This document shows positions 41,417 through 51,681 of a DNA stretch of 64,000 nucleotides, piece after piece. A program made the translations under genes and the position numbers. Below the pieces are notes generated by a model. That model was not told the DNA's origin. It did not search any database and worked only from the letters and a program-made list of their open reading frames with translations. Origin of the DNA: Pseudogymnoascus destructans (taxonomy: Eukaryota > Ascomycota > Leotiomycetes > Thelebolales > Thelebolaceae); the NCBI RefSeq assembly GCF_001641265.1, contig NW_020167537.1, positions 186,001-250,000 of the forward strand, in the 5' to 3' direction. Numbering within the stretch: position 1 is the stretch's first letter; each line of letters starts with the position of its first letter.

Positions 41417-41661
41417 TGAATCATTCATAAATATGCATAGGGTAATGATTGCTGCACGTAGTGGAATTGAAATTTCGGCCATTGTACTTGAAGATAGTTG
41501 AGAGTTGGGTATTATTGTTGTAACTGAGTGTTGTACTTGAAGATACTCGAGTAGTTGAGAGTTGGGTATTATTGTTTGTAACTGAGTACTTATGCTTCCT
41601 AATTATTCTAGTTAATTGGCTGGAGTGCACAGACCCTGTACAGACTTTTGGGCCGCACGAG
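41417..41661 (-). pseudogene. Remnant of a Tc1 element related to element 1
   Basis: The minus strand carries the start of a transposase like 28585 onward (CTACGTGCAGCA region at 41440-41470). A terminal repeat (TGCACAGACCCTG...GGGCCGCACGAG) ends at 41661 before TA. The central transposase is deleted. Confidence 0.7.
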
Positions 41662-41663
41662 TA

Positions 41664-43021
41664 GGGTTGTAGGACGTGCTACTAGAAGTTAGCAGGGGAT
41701 GCAAGGGGGGGCGTGGAGGGGTAACGGACTAGCGCCTTCTAGATGTTGTTCGCATGCCTTAGGGTGCGGCGTAGACCGCGAATGTTAGCGGCAACCTCGA
41801 GCATCGCTAAGCTAGTGTCCCGTATAAAAAGATAGGTTCTCCCACTGCCACGTGGAGATGCTCATTCTCCGTCTCGAGCGACCGAGGGCACGCTGTCGCT
41901 ATCCCCACGAAGAGCGACTTCCACGAGTGCTACGAATTGTAGCCGCCAAAGCCGCCAAATGGTACTCGCATGGGCTTGGTTGCTGCCGCCAAGTTCGGTA
42001 CTGGTACTGGCTTCAAAGCGGTAACTGACGCCGCCGACAGGTCGGGAGGAATGGTTGCCGCGTCTCCTAGTACAAGGGTTGAAATCTGCTTGGAGTGACC
42101 GGTGTGTTGACTGTGGCAAAGCATTTTACTCCCTGTTCGTAGATTCATCCCGGCGGATGGGCAGAATCTAGAGTTGAGGATTGTGAAAAATTGTAATGTG
42201 AAAAGTATATATATATAGGATGTCAACTGTTGTCGACGGGAACCACTGGCTAGTATATATATATATATAGCCCGCACCTGCCAGGAACAGCACTAAAAAC
42301 TAGCTTCCGCCTGGTGTGGATTTTGGCGGGCTGGCCAGAACTCGAGTCTGTTGGTTGCTGTTCTGTGGACGGTTGGCTGTGGGGGGGAGGCTAAGAACGA
42401 AAGTGAGAAGTGTGGTATATATTTGAGATGATAATGCCGAGAGATATTTATGGAACGAGATACCACCTTATATAGCCGATAAAAATGGAAAAGGTTTGGC
42501 CTCAAAAACGGGAGTTTGTAATTGTGAGTTATTGTAATGATAATTGCCTCTTGAAAACAGACATGGCTCAAAAAGAGCGAGCACATGCACAGCACAAGCA
42601 GTCTCCCCTCCAAGACGCAAATAAAAACTCAAGCCGCTCAATTGCTGTCTAACTAGTGTACCCAGGTATCAATCCCAGATGCTCCTTCTATACCCAAAGT
42701 TCTATATGCTATGCCGCTATGCTCTCAAAACAAAAACTCAAAACGACAACAAATAGACAAAGCCTCCTCCGATAAGCCCCCCGACAATCGCTGATGTCGA
42801 GGGGACCCTACCTTCCTTCCCCTCCCAAAATGCGCCGCCGAGAGACCCCATTCTATTGTCGTAACTAACCCAAGATCATAACCGCCACTTCCCCCATCCG
42901 TCCATCCATCCGTAACTTTTCGTTAAGAATCCTCCATAAAATCCTTTGCACGGTCATTGATTGGATGCTTTTTTGTTGTCAGGCCACCAGGGCTCGGGCA
43001 ATAGTGGGGGTTTCCATTTTT
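41664..43021. other. Intergenic, 3' flank of the 43022 gene
   Basis: Contains TA microsatellites at about 42209-42271. A minus-strand ORF near 41930-42130 ends FGGFGGYNS, but I cannot assign it. From about 42750 the plus strand is C-rich, as expected for the 3' flank of a minus-strand gene here. Confidence 0.4.
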
Positions 43022-44029
43022 TCAGTACCCCATATCCGTATCCATCTCATAATACGGCAGCGCCAGCATCAGCATCTCCTCCATATCCGGGATACGCTCC
43101 TGGACGACCTCATCCTCCCCACTCTCCGGCTCCTCACACTCCACAATCCTCTGCGGCGGATCATCAAAGATGAGACTCAAGCGCTCTCCCGTCTTCCTCC
43201 GCAGCCTCCGCAGCCCGCTCGCGCTGGCCCCAATCTCATTCGCATCATACGGCTTGATATCCTCATCGTCCGTCTCGCTGCCAATACTCTGGCTCAGCGT
43301 GCGCTTATGTATGCTCCCCGAGCTGAGCCGCTTCATGCGCTTGAGCAGGCGCTGCTTGCTCATCCAGGCGTCATGGTCGTCGCGGGGTGCGCAGGCGAGG
43401 AGCTCGAACTCGTCGGCCAGGCGGGTGGCTTTTGCGTCGGCGGGGGCGGGGGTGGGGGGGGAGTGCTCGGAGGTTTCGGAGTGCTCCGAAGGGGCGCGCG
43501 AGGAGGCCGCGTCGCTGTAGTGGTCGGGGAGGATGACGGAGAGGTCGTCGTCGTCGGAGTCGCTGGAGTCTGTGTCGTGGAGGGAGGAGAGGATGAAGTT
43601 CGCTGGGATGAGGCTGCGCGTGCTGTGGTGCAGCGGGGATTGGATCTCCGAGTGCTGGGTTATGCTAATGTGCTCGCTATCGATGGAAGGGGCGGGGCTG
43701 TTTGAGCGGGAGGAGCGCGAGGAGGAGGAGGTGGAGGAGCGCGGGGAGAGGTCCTCGAGGCGCACTTGCGGGATGTAGGTGAAATTGTGGCCTTGGCCGA
43801 CGGGGCGGATCTCGTCGTGGGTCGGCGGGAGGGGCCTTGAGAAATTGCGCATTCCGGGGCGTGAGGTGGGGTGGAGAGGCTCGCCAAGCGGGAAGGACGA
43901 GGTGGTGGGCGTCTCGGGTGGTGAGGAGGGCACCGTGGGTCGGCGCGCGAACCGCACGTTCGGGGTGGATGGTTGGGAGTCGTCGGAGTCATCGGAGTCC
44001 CAGTCTGAGGAGTCGGATGAGGACGACAT
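43022..44029 (-). CDS. Hypothetical Ser/Asp-rich protein
   Basis: 335 residues, single exon, from ATG 44029 to TAG 43022. The N-terminus is a Ser/Asp tract (MSSSSDSSDWDSDDSDDS), followed by a Pro/Ser-rich region and more acidic Ser clusters, which look like casein-kinase-2-type sites. The C-terminal third is more ordered: LADEFELLACAPRDDHDAW, a basic LLKRMKRLSS, and LRRLRRKTGERLSLIFDDPP, then an acidic end. No membrane segment. It looks like a nuclear or cytoplasmic disordered protein with a conserved C-terminal block; I recognise no named family. The sense strand is C-rich at the 5' end and G-rich at the 3' end. Confidence 0.65.
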   Translation of the reverse strand: MSSSSDSSDWDSDDSDDSQPSTPNVRFARRPTVPSSPPETPTTSSFPLGEPLHPTSRPGMRNFSRPLPPTHDEIRPVGQGHNFTYIPQVRLEDLSPRSSTSSSSRSSRSNSPAPSIDSEHISITQHSEIQSPLHHSTRSLIPANFILSSLHDTDSSDSDDDDLSVILPDHYSDAASSRAPSEHSETSEHSPPTPAPADAKATRLADEFELLACAPRDDHDAWMSKQRLLKRMKRLSSGSIHKRTLSQSIGSETDDEDIKPYDANEIGASASGLRRLRRKTGERLSLIFDDPPQRIVECEEPESGEDEVVQERIPDMEEMLMLALPYYEMDTDMGY

Positions 44030-44555
44030 TTTTTGGTTTTATGTGTAAGCGTCGTCGGCGTTGTCGCACGCTGGGTGGTTTGCGGGTTGAGTGGTCGGTA
44101 CTATCGGTCGTGATGGCGACAGGGTATGAAGGTCTCTCCACAGAGGAGAATCCAGTCGAGGGGAATTGCAGCTCATGATAAGAAGTAAAGGGATAGATGT
44201 TGCACGTAAGACGCTCGAGCTCTCTGTAGGGGGCTTCTCGAGGATACTATGAGGTGATCTTCCTTGGATAAGAAGGGATAATAAGGGCGGCGGCCAGAAT
44301 TCCAGGCAGTGTCGTGTGGTGGTCGGGTATCGGGCTGGTGGGAGAGGAGGGGTGGCCACCACTCTTTTTTTTTTTTTTTTTTTTTTTTCAGATTGATTGC
44401 TTTGATTGCAGACGGGAAGGAAGGAGTTGGCAGTCGACGGCCGATGAAAGGTACGGGATATATAAAATATATGTATAAGATATGTATAAGATATGTAATG
44501 ACGAGAAGTATAGGGAGGGGAGGAGGAACCTTTTTGTAGCGGACGGTTTCAGTCG

Positions 44556-44690
44556 GGAGGAATGGGAGGAATGGGAGGAACGGGAGGAATGGGAGGAATG
44601 TGAGCAATGTGAGGAATGGGAGGAATGGGAGGAATGGGAGGAAGGTGGGAGGAAGGTGGGAGGAAGGTGGGAGGAAGGTGGGTGGGAGAG
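44556..44690. repeat. Minisatellite, units GGGAGGAAT (9 bp) then GTGGGAGGAAG (11 bp)
   Basis: Two adjoining related arrays, purine-only on the plus strand apart from T. Confidence 0.85.
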
Positions 44691-44878
44691 TTGTGGATAA
44701 ATATAACGCGAAAATCTGACAGTTTCGGCGCCTCTGCCCTGTGTGGGTGGTAATAATTATCGTGGGTAGCAGCTGTTGGTATGATCTTTAATCAAAGGAC
44801 CAGGGGGGACTTCATTAGTACAGTTATAGTACAGGTAATACAGTACTTAACATTATCTAAAGAGGGCGTGGAGGCAGC

Positions 44879-44957
44879 GAAAATGCAGTGAAATGCAGTG
44901 AAATGCAGTGAAATGCAGCGAAATGCAGCGAAATGCAGCGAAATGCAGCGAAATGCA
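44879..44957. repeat. Minisatellite, 10-bp unit GAAATGCAGY
   Basis: Eight tandem units; the first half has T and the second half C at the variable position. Confidence 0.92.
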
Positions 44958-45365
44958 CCAAGCAACGGTATGAAACCGCAGTGTCGGGTTGCAATGCTGG
45001 GAAGGGCAAAGAAAAAAGCTTCCATGAAAAATTCGGAGTCGGGCAGCAACACAGCCAGAGGGAAATAGCCAGCCAGGTTGTGTAGGTTTTCTGTGGCACC
45101 ATTTGCCCATTTTGCCCACAATCCTGGCCGCATGGGGAATACAGCTAACAGCTAAACAGCAAGCAGCATTTTGTTTTGATTTTGATTTCCCACTCGTTGC
45201 TGCGTGCGTGCGTCTAGTCATCAAGGGATATATCACGACCGCCGAGGTAGATGTCTGTGAACGAAGTGCGTTGTCAGAAGCGCAATTTCGGGCGGAGACA
45301 TGAGAGGACGAGCGCGCGTTCGTGAGCCGGTGTCACCTAGCGTCACTACTCAGAACACCTGGGTC

Positions 45366-45503
45366 TTAGGTCTATTAGGTCTATTAGGTCTATTAGGTCT
45401 ATTAGGTCTATTAGGTCTATTAGGTCTATTAGGTCTATTAGGTCTATTAGGTCTATTAGTCTATTAGGTCTATTAGTCTATTAGGTCTATTAGTCTATTA
45501 GGT
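45366..45503. repeat. Minisatellite, 10-bp unit TAGGTCTATT
   Basis: About 14 units, the last few alternating with a 9-bp form lacking one G. Confidence 0.92.
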
Positions 45504-45746
45504 CCAGGTGTAAGGAGCGTCGACGAACTTTGTGTGGGTTTCCTTTAAAGTGATAGAAGTACTCACAGGCACTCGGCGATCGAATTCCACACACATTCCA
45601 CGCACGCATGTTGGTCCGCTGCGCTGGTCTCAACCTCCTCGTCTCAGCTATGATGTCTCATGGAGATATATATAGATGGGCATGAACAATAAGACGCGTA
45701 TGTGTCGGATACAAATCACAAATCTCAAACTCAATCGAGGCCCGAA

Positions 45747-45793
45747 TATGTGGTTCGGCGGTTCGGCGGTTCGGCGGTTCGTCGGTTCGGCGG
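45747..45793. repeat. Minisatellite, 9-bp unit GGTTCGGCG
   Basis: About five units, one with a G-to-T change. Confidence 0.8.
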
Positions 45794-45903
45794 TGCACAT
45801 TATGAAACAGTGCTCGACATCATGTATTGAACAGTACGAGCGAGTGTTGTCCAGGTCGAAGTACAGTACTACTACACTGCATAACCATGCCTGTATAACC
45901 CTA

Positions 45904-45976
45904 ATATATAACTGAACCAACTGTATAACTATACTGTATAACTATACTATATAACTATACTATATAACTATACTAC
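45904..45976. repeat. Tandem repeat, about 11-bp unit TATAACTATAC
   Basis: Several imperfect units, AT-rich. Confidence 0.75.
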
Positions 45977-46077
45977 TATACCTGTTCGCCTCCCCTGCCC
46001 CGCCTCTCCCTCACCTTCTTCACCTTCCCATTGTTGACTCGTCAGGGAACACCCCTCCCACAACACCACGTATCACT

Positions 46078-46197
46078 CTCACCTCCCACCTCCCACCTCC
46101 CACCTCCCACCTCCCACCTCCCACCTCCCACCTCCCACCTCCCACCTCCCACCTCCCACCTCCCACCTCCCACCTCCCACCTCCCACCTCCCACCTC
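46078..46197. repeat. Minisatellite, 7-bp unit CACCTCC, ending 9 bp before the SPC34 start
   Basis: About 17 almost perfect units. The array ends at about 46197 and the SPC34 ATG is at 46207, so it probably occupies the promoter or 5' leader. Confidence 0.9.
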
Positions 46198-46206
46198 TCA
46201 ACAAAC

Positions 46207-47029
46207 ATGTCGTTCCTCTCCAACCATCTCGAGCAAATCTCCCTATCCGCCCAATCCATAGCCTCCCTCCCGTATGTCCCAAACCCCCACCACAACTCCA
46301 CAATACCGAAGAAGACCAACCGCATTAACCTCGCCCCCTAGATTCCCCCCACCCAAGATCTTCACCAATGCGCTCCTCGCGTCCCACGACATCACAGCCC
46401 TGATCCGCGACACCGAGCCGCACGAGCGCGCCCTCTTCTCCGTTCCCCCGCCCCCCCCGCGTGACTCCTCCATCTACCCCGATCCCGCCGCCACCGCCTC
46501 GCGGCGGCGGACCGTTTTCAACGTCGCGGGCGGCGAGGTTGTCTCGAGCGCAGCCACAACGTCGCGCGCGCCGCGGCGGAATGCAGCGGTTGCTGCTGTG
46601 CTGGGCGCGGATTTGAACTCGGAAATCCGGAAGAGTGAGAATGTGCACAAGGGCGACTTGGATGTGGAGGTGCTGCTGAGGGGCGCGGAGAAGCTGGGGG
46701 AGGTGTATGTGATGGAGGGGGCGAGGGAGCGGATTGCCCAGCTACGGTCGCGCTATGCGAGGATACAGACGAGTTTACAGCATTATGAGCAGAAGGTTGT
46801 GAAACAGACGCGGGAGTTGGAGAGGATGAATAGGCAGGGTGATTGGGATGGGGATAGCCCGGATGAGGATGTGGCCGGGGAGGAGGACGGAGATGCTGAT
46901 GACGCGGTGATTACCGACGAATTATTAAGGCTGGAGGAGGAGGAGATATTGGAATTGGAGAGGAAGAAGAAGGAGCTGGAGGAGCGGGTGTCGGGGATGG
47001 AGAGGGACCTTGGGGGGCTGTTGCGATGA
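46207..47029 (+). CDS. SPC34: DASH/Dam1 complex subunit Spc34
   Basis: Exon 1 46207-46271, intron 46272-46341 (70 bp), exon 2 46342-47029; 250 residues. Spc34 is a subunit of the fungal DASH ring that couples kinetochores to spindle microtubules. The N-terminus MSFLSNHLEQISLSAQSIAS, followed across the splice by LPFPPPKIFTNALLASHDIT and LIRDTEPHERALF, is diagnostic. The C-terminal half is a coiled coil (RIAQLRSRYARIQTSLQHYE, then LELERKKKELEERVSGMERD). The splice restores the conserved SLPFPPPKIF, supporting the short first exon. A CACCTCC minisatellite abuts the start codon. TAF12 follows 358 bp downstream in the same direction. Confidence 0.92.
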
Positions 47030-47387
47030 TACGTGTCAATGTGCGAGTGTGGGCGCACCACGTTCAACACAACATCATCAAATGCTCATTTATTGACGCT
47101 CTTTAATATATACGAATTGATACCCAAGTCATGATCCAACGCACATGATATATGCACTGCTCGACTGTTGCGGCGGTTGCCATTTGAATCGACACTTGCA
47201 GTCAAAGGCGGTGAGTGCCGAAACGCTGTATGTAGTTTAGCTCCATCGAGATACCGCGATGGCGAGGCCGTGAGACCATCGAACTTCATTTCTGTACGTC
47301 AAATACACTGCCGCGCATGAGCCGGGGTTAACAACCCAAACTTTTCACTTCGCTATCACGTAGCATTCACACTATCAGAAAGCGACG
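47030..47387. other. Spacer between SPC34 and TAF12
   Basis: Holds the 3' flank of SPC34 and the TAF12 promoter. No ORF or repeat of note. Confidence 0.4.
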
Positions 47388-49432
47388 ATGAACGGCTTCC
47401 AGAATCCCCAAGGGCAGCAGCCGCCCCAGCAATCACCCCAGCAGTCTCTCCAACAACCTCCCCAGCAGCAACAGCCCCAGCAGCAGGCACAACCTCGCCC
47501 TATGCTCTTCAAGCCGGAGCACATGCGCGCGCTCCCTGATAAATTCAGCATAGAAGAGAAGAAGAAATGGGAGAATGGTCTGGCGATGCTGTACCGACAG
47601 ATAGAGGCGAACCCGCCCGACACCCAGGCGCATCGTGATGCGGCAAAGAAAATCCGCGACTTCTCTGTGACTCTACATAATAAGATGCAGGCGACTGCGA
47701 ACCGTCCACAGGCCAACCCAAATCAGCAGCGACCACCTAGTCAGGCTCCATCACAGCAGTCGCAACCTGATGGTTCTGCACCTCCGTCCCAGCCTCAAGC
47801 ACCCGCCCAAACTGCCCCAGCGAGGCCTCCTGTATCCGAAAACATGCGAAACCATGTGAATTCATTCCCATACGTTGCGCCATCAACCTTGGGCCCTGCG
47901 GAGGCGGCACAGTGGATCCAGGAGATAAAGGGAAAATACCTGAAGGCGCTTCTTACGATGGAGAACACGGCGGGAGGACTCAAACGACTTGAGGCCCAGG
48001 TGGCTGTGAGGACACAAGGCGGGAAACCCTTAACACCAGAGGAGCAAAAGGAGCTCCAAATCAAAAAGGAGGCGTTCCAAAAGAACCACGGCGATGCCAA
48101 GCGCTTCGTTGATCAGTTCCGGAGACAACAGTCAGATGCAGCAGCACAAGCACAAGCAGGTGGCTCGCAAGCCCAGCAGCAGCCCTCCCACCCACCGCAA
48201 GGAATCGCAGTCCCTCCCCGTCCAACAATGAACATCCAACAGCCCGCACAAAGCCAAGCGATGGCGCAAACCGAAGCGGTGCAGGCCGCGATGCAAGCAG
48301 CGCGAAACCAGCAGGTCAACGGCGGCCGTCCCAACGCCCCGCCCCCAAACCAGCAAAGCGAGCTACAACAACAAAACCAGAGTCAGCCCATAAACGCAGC
48401 AAACGCGGCCGCCATGCCCCCATCCCAAAATGCGCAAGGTGGTGATGGTGGTGGTGGTGCAGCCATAAAATCGGAAAGCGCGACTGCTGGTGGCAGCCTT
48501 CCCCACGTCAACACCGCGCTCGCGACAGCCCCGCATATCCAGCAGATGCAGAACCGTCAACCTGCGCAGAATTCACCACAATCTGCAGTCCCGCCATCAG
48601 TGACGTCTGTTGGTCCCCCCAAGCCGCTCACGCACTCTGATGCGGTTGCGCAGGCGGCGCGCACGTATTCTAGTAGTCAGACTACGGGACAGGCGAGCGT
48701 GATGGCTAGCCACTCGCACCCGCCTTCGCTACCGCGCGATGCGCCGAATATAAAGACGAACCTGATGCCGATTCCGAAGGTTCTTCCTCCACGCGCTACG
48801 GAGTCGCCACATCCGATGCAGATGCCTCCAACGCGGCCTACGTATTCGGGGGGGCCTTCGGGGAGTGGGAGTGGACTTATGCAGCAGCCTGTTATGCAGA
48901 AGGCGCCTGGGTTTAATGTTGAGGGGGATGCGGAGAGGGTGCTTAATAAACGGAAGTTGGATGAGCTTATTCGACAGGTTACTGGAGGAGGAGAAGGTCT
49001 GGATAATTCGGAGGGCCTTACCCCGGAAGTTGAAGATGTAAGTTACGCGTTATTACGTTCATAATACCTCCCGATCTACCCCAAATCACCACCAACCTCA
49101 CAATTTCCTCACCACCAACCCCCCAACCTACCTCCCCCCTCTCCCACACACGCAAGCTAACTACCCTCCCCCAGTGCGTCCTCTCCGTCGCCGACGAGTT
49201 CGTCGACCAAGTCATCACGGCCGCTTGCAAGTGCGCCAAAGCCCGCGGCTCCAAGACCCTTGAGATCCGCGACATCCAGCTCATCCTCGAGCGCAACTAC
49301 AACATCCGCATCCCCGGCTACGCGTCCGACGAGATCCGCACCGTGCGCAAGTTCCTGCCGGCGCAGGGGTGGATTGCTAAGATGAGCGCGGTGCAGGCGA
49401 GTAAGGTTACGGGGGGGAAGGCGGATTTGTGA
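47388..49432 (+). CDS. TAF12: TFIID/SAGA subunit TAF12
   Basis: Exon 1 47388-49037, intron 49038-49174 (137 bp, branch-like GCTAAC at 49156), exon 2 49175-49432; 635 residues. TAF12 forms a histone-fold pair with TAF4 in TFIID and with Ada1 in SAGA. The N-terminal 500 residues are Gln/Pro/Ala-rich and low-complexity; a helical piece ALPDKFSIEEKKKWENGLAM recurs in ascomycete homologues. The histone fold begins at KRKLDELIRQVTGG and continues over the splice (EVED, then CVLSVADEFVDQVITAACKC), followed by LEIRDIQLILERNYNIRIPG and the tail YASDEIRTVRKFLPAQGW. The C-terminal position of the fold matches the family. Confidence 0.93.
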
Positions 49433-50669
49433 TGGGAGGGGGGGTTGTGAGGGGGGTAGGGCGTTTACTTTGTTTTCTTTTCATGGATGGGGCGTTGAGG
49501 GGGGGGGGGAGTGTAATATTAGGGTGCTTTTCTGGGGTGGATAGAGGTGAGGAGCATAGTGATTTGTGTGGGCTTTTGGGGTTGGGATGAGGTTTTAGTT
49601 TCCAACAATGCAGTGGCTCTCAACCAACTCTTTTTTCCATGCGTCTTTGTAACATCTTATTGTCTCTGGGTCTCTGAAGGTCGTATTTCACCTCTTCAAC
49701 TACTCACTATTGCGAATCTGAAGTTTTGAGCAAGTGGTGACGGACCCAAAAATATTCTACGTACGCTATGGTAAAACAGCGGCGGATAGGTTCTAATTCA
49801 CATAAACTCATCAACCTCACCTATCATCCTCTACAAACGAACCACCTTCCCACAGAGTACCGGAAGCTACCTAAATTTAGTAATACATACATGGGTGATG
49901 AGCCTCGTATCGTATATAAATATAAGCGCAAGAATCAGATCTCTTGTTGACCACCCTGATTTAAAATTCTACGCCAGACCCTATGGGTTCGCTTCCTTGG
50001 CCTCAACAGGAGTATAATCTTGAGAGAACTTGTCAACCAAATAGGAGGCCAAGATGCGGCGTTGCTCCGGCGGTAGGGTCATAGCGGTGACAGTAAAACC
50101 TGACGACAGCGGGAGGTGGAACGACAGCTGGGGAACAACAACTGGACCATGATAGCGGTGATAGAATTGCAGAAACAATCAAGGTGGTGGGTTCCCATCA
50201 TTCGTTTATGAAATCTGGCAAGACTAGAAAGGTTCATGGTAAAACCCCCACCAACTATGCCTAGAGTTGCACTTCAGCACTGTGATAGCAGACTTTGAGG
50301 TTTAGAAACCCCTTGGCCCGTCCCTGAAATATCGTATCATCCATCATCGTCCGTGTCTTGGCTCAGGGTTATAAAATAGCGTCGATCTATCTTTGGTCTG
50401 CGGCAGAACCTTCAGTGGGGGTGGAGCGGGGCGGCTGCGGCTGCGGGCTTACGACGATAACGAAGGGGTCAACTAGGGAACAACGATAAGACCAGACCTC
50501 CCAAACCCCGAACGAATTAGCCCAGGACACCAAACGTCGCAAGAACAAAAATAACAAAAACAACACACACAACACGAACAAACACTCAACAACACCAAAT
50601 CCTCCGAAATCAAACACCACCCACCACAGGCTCACTTCCAACCACCCAGAGACCACCACAAACCCTACA
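49433..50669. other. Intergenic, no gene supported
   Basis: The first 100 bp are very G-rich. A 65-codon minus-strand frame (49981-50178, ending TLPPEQRRILASYLVDKF...) has a protein-like end but no proper start and no family I recognise. The last 150 bp before 50670 are C/A-rich, like other leaders here. Confidence 0.4.
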
Positions 50670-51502
50670 ATGGTCACGCAACCACAATGTACGTCCCCCC
50701 CCCCCTTTCGCCCCTCACAACCCCCCTCCAAGAACCCCCTCTAACCCCCTCCCCCAGGATCGACCCATCCCTCCGCCTCCGCCGCGCAATCCACACACAC
50801 TCCCTCCCCATCACCCGGCGCATCCTCTCCACACACCCGCACCTCCTCCAAAACCCCGACCTCACCCCCTCCCCCCCCGGCCTCTCCAACACCTCCCTCC
50901 ACCTCGCCGCCTCCCTCCCCTCCCTCCCCATAACCCAGCTCCTCCTCTCCCTGCGCCACGAAGCGGGCGGGATAAGCCTGAATACCCTCCACCAGACACC
51001 GCTCATGCTTGCTGCGGCGAAGGGACACGCGGAGATCATGCATGTCCTCCTCGAATCTAAGGACGCGGGGGGGATAGGGAGGCGGGATAGTCGTGGTCGC
51101 GACGCTTTGATGCTCGCCGCTGCGAACGGATTCGATACTTGCGTACAACTCCTGCTCACCCACGCCCCTCCCCCCACAGCGGCGGAATTGGCAGCAGACC
51201 CCCACCTCACTCCCGCCAGGGCGCTACTGCGGGCACAAGACGCGGACGGCAACACGGCGCTTCATTTCGCGAGTGCGAATGGGCAGTTATTGGTGCTGAG
51301 GATGCTGGTGGCGGTAGGGGCGGAGCATGAGAGAAGGAATGCGTGGAGTTGGACGGCGGTGAGTTATAGCGCGACGGTGGCGGCGGAGGTGTATTTTAGG
51401 GCGCTGGTGAGGGAGAGGGAGGAGAGGGAGGAGAGGGAGGAGAGGGAGGGGAGGGAGGGGAGGGAGGGGAGGCGGGGGGGGGGTTGGGGATTAAGGGGAT
51501 GA
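50670..51502 (+). CDS. Ankyrin-repeat protein
   Basis: The main frame is 50687-51502. A likely true start is ATG 50670 (MVTQPQ) with a short intron ending CCCCCAG at 50758 that joins to IDPSLRLRRAI; a donor at GTCCCC (50693) keeps frame, but the site is weak, so the 5' end is uncertain. At least four ankyrin units are visible: NTSLHLAASLPSLPITQLLL, HQTPLMLAAAKGHAEIMHVL, GRDALMLAAANGFDTCVQLL and GNTALHFASANGQLLVLRML. The C-terminus is a Glu/Arg run (EREEREEREE) encoded by an in-frame GGGAGGAGA-type minisatellite at 51411-51480, then a Gly-rich end. It should be a soluble protein-binding scaffold; partner unknown. Confidence 0.75.
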
Positions 51503-51681
51503 GGTTGGTGGGGGATGAGTAGGGGGGGGAGGTATAGGAAGTGGGAAGGTGGAGGTGGGAGTTGATGCGGAGTGAGGAGATGTCGATATTGCAATAAGCG
51601 CTGGAGTTGGGGAGTCATAACGTCTACGAATATGAAGTTTTTGATTTGATCTATATTATAAGCTGCGGAGCATCCTCCATA

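Larger units (their letters stand above)
44030..46206. other. Repeat-rich intergenic region
   Basis: Holds a T24 tract (44365-44388) and at least six tandem arrays listed separately. Apparent ORFs here are translations of the arrays. No gene supported. Confidence 0.5.

Noticed and set aside
41930..42277. Minus-strand ORF ending FGGFGGYNS, slightly reminiscent of a ketosynthase C-terminus
   Set aside because: Similarity too short and no upstream ketosynthase motifs; likely chance.
44792..45236. ORFs with FRCISLHFAA repeats
   Set aside because: Produced by the GAAATGCAGY minisatellite; no other coding features.
45366..45503. TAGGTCTATT array as telomere-like repeat
   Set aside because: The unit is not TTAGGG, and host genes continue on both sides; it is an interstitial minisatellite.
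46020..46325. ORFs with GGRWEV repeats upstream of SPC34
   Set aside because: Translations of the CACCTCC array in other frames.
47375..48560. Long minus-strand frames across TAF12
   Set aside because: Shadows of the Gln/Pro-rich coding strand.
49981..50178. 65-codon minus-strand frame ending TLPPEQRRILASYLVDKF...
   Set aside because: Protein-like end, but it begins at a TTG after a stop and I could not find supporting exons or a family.
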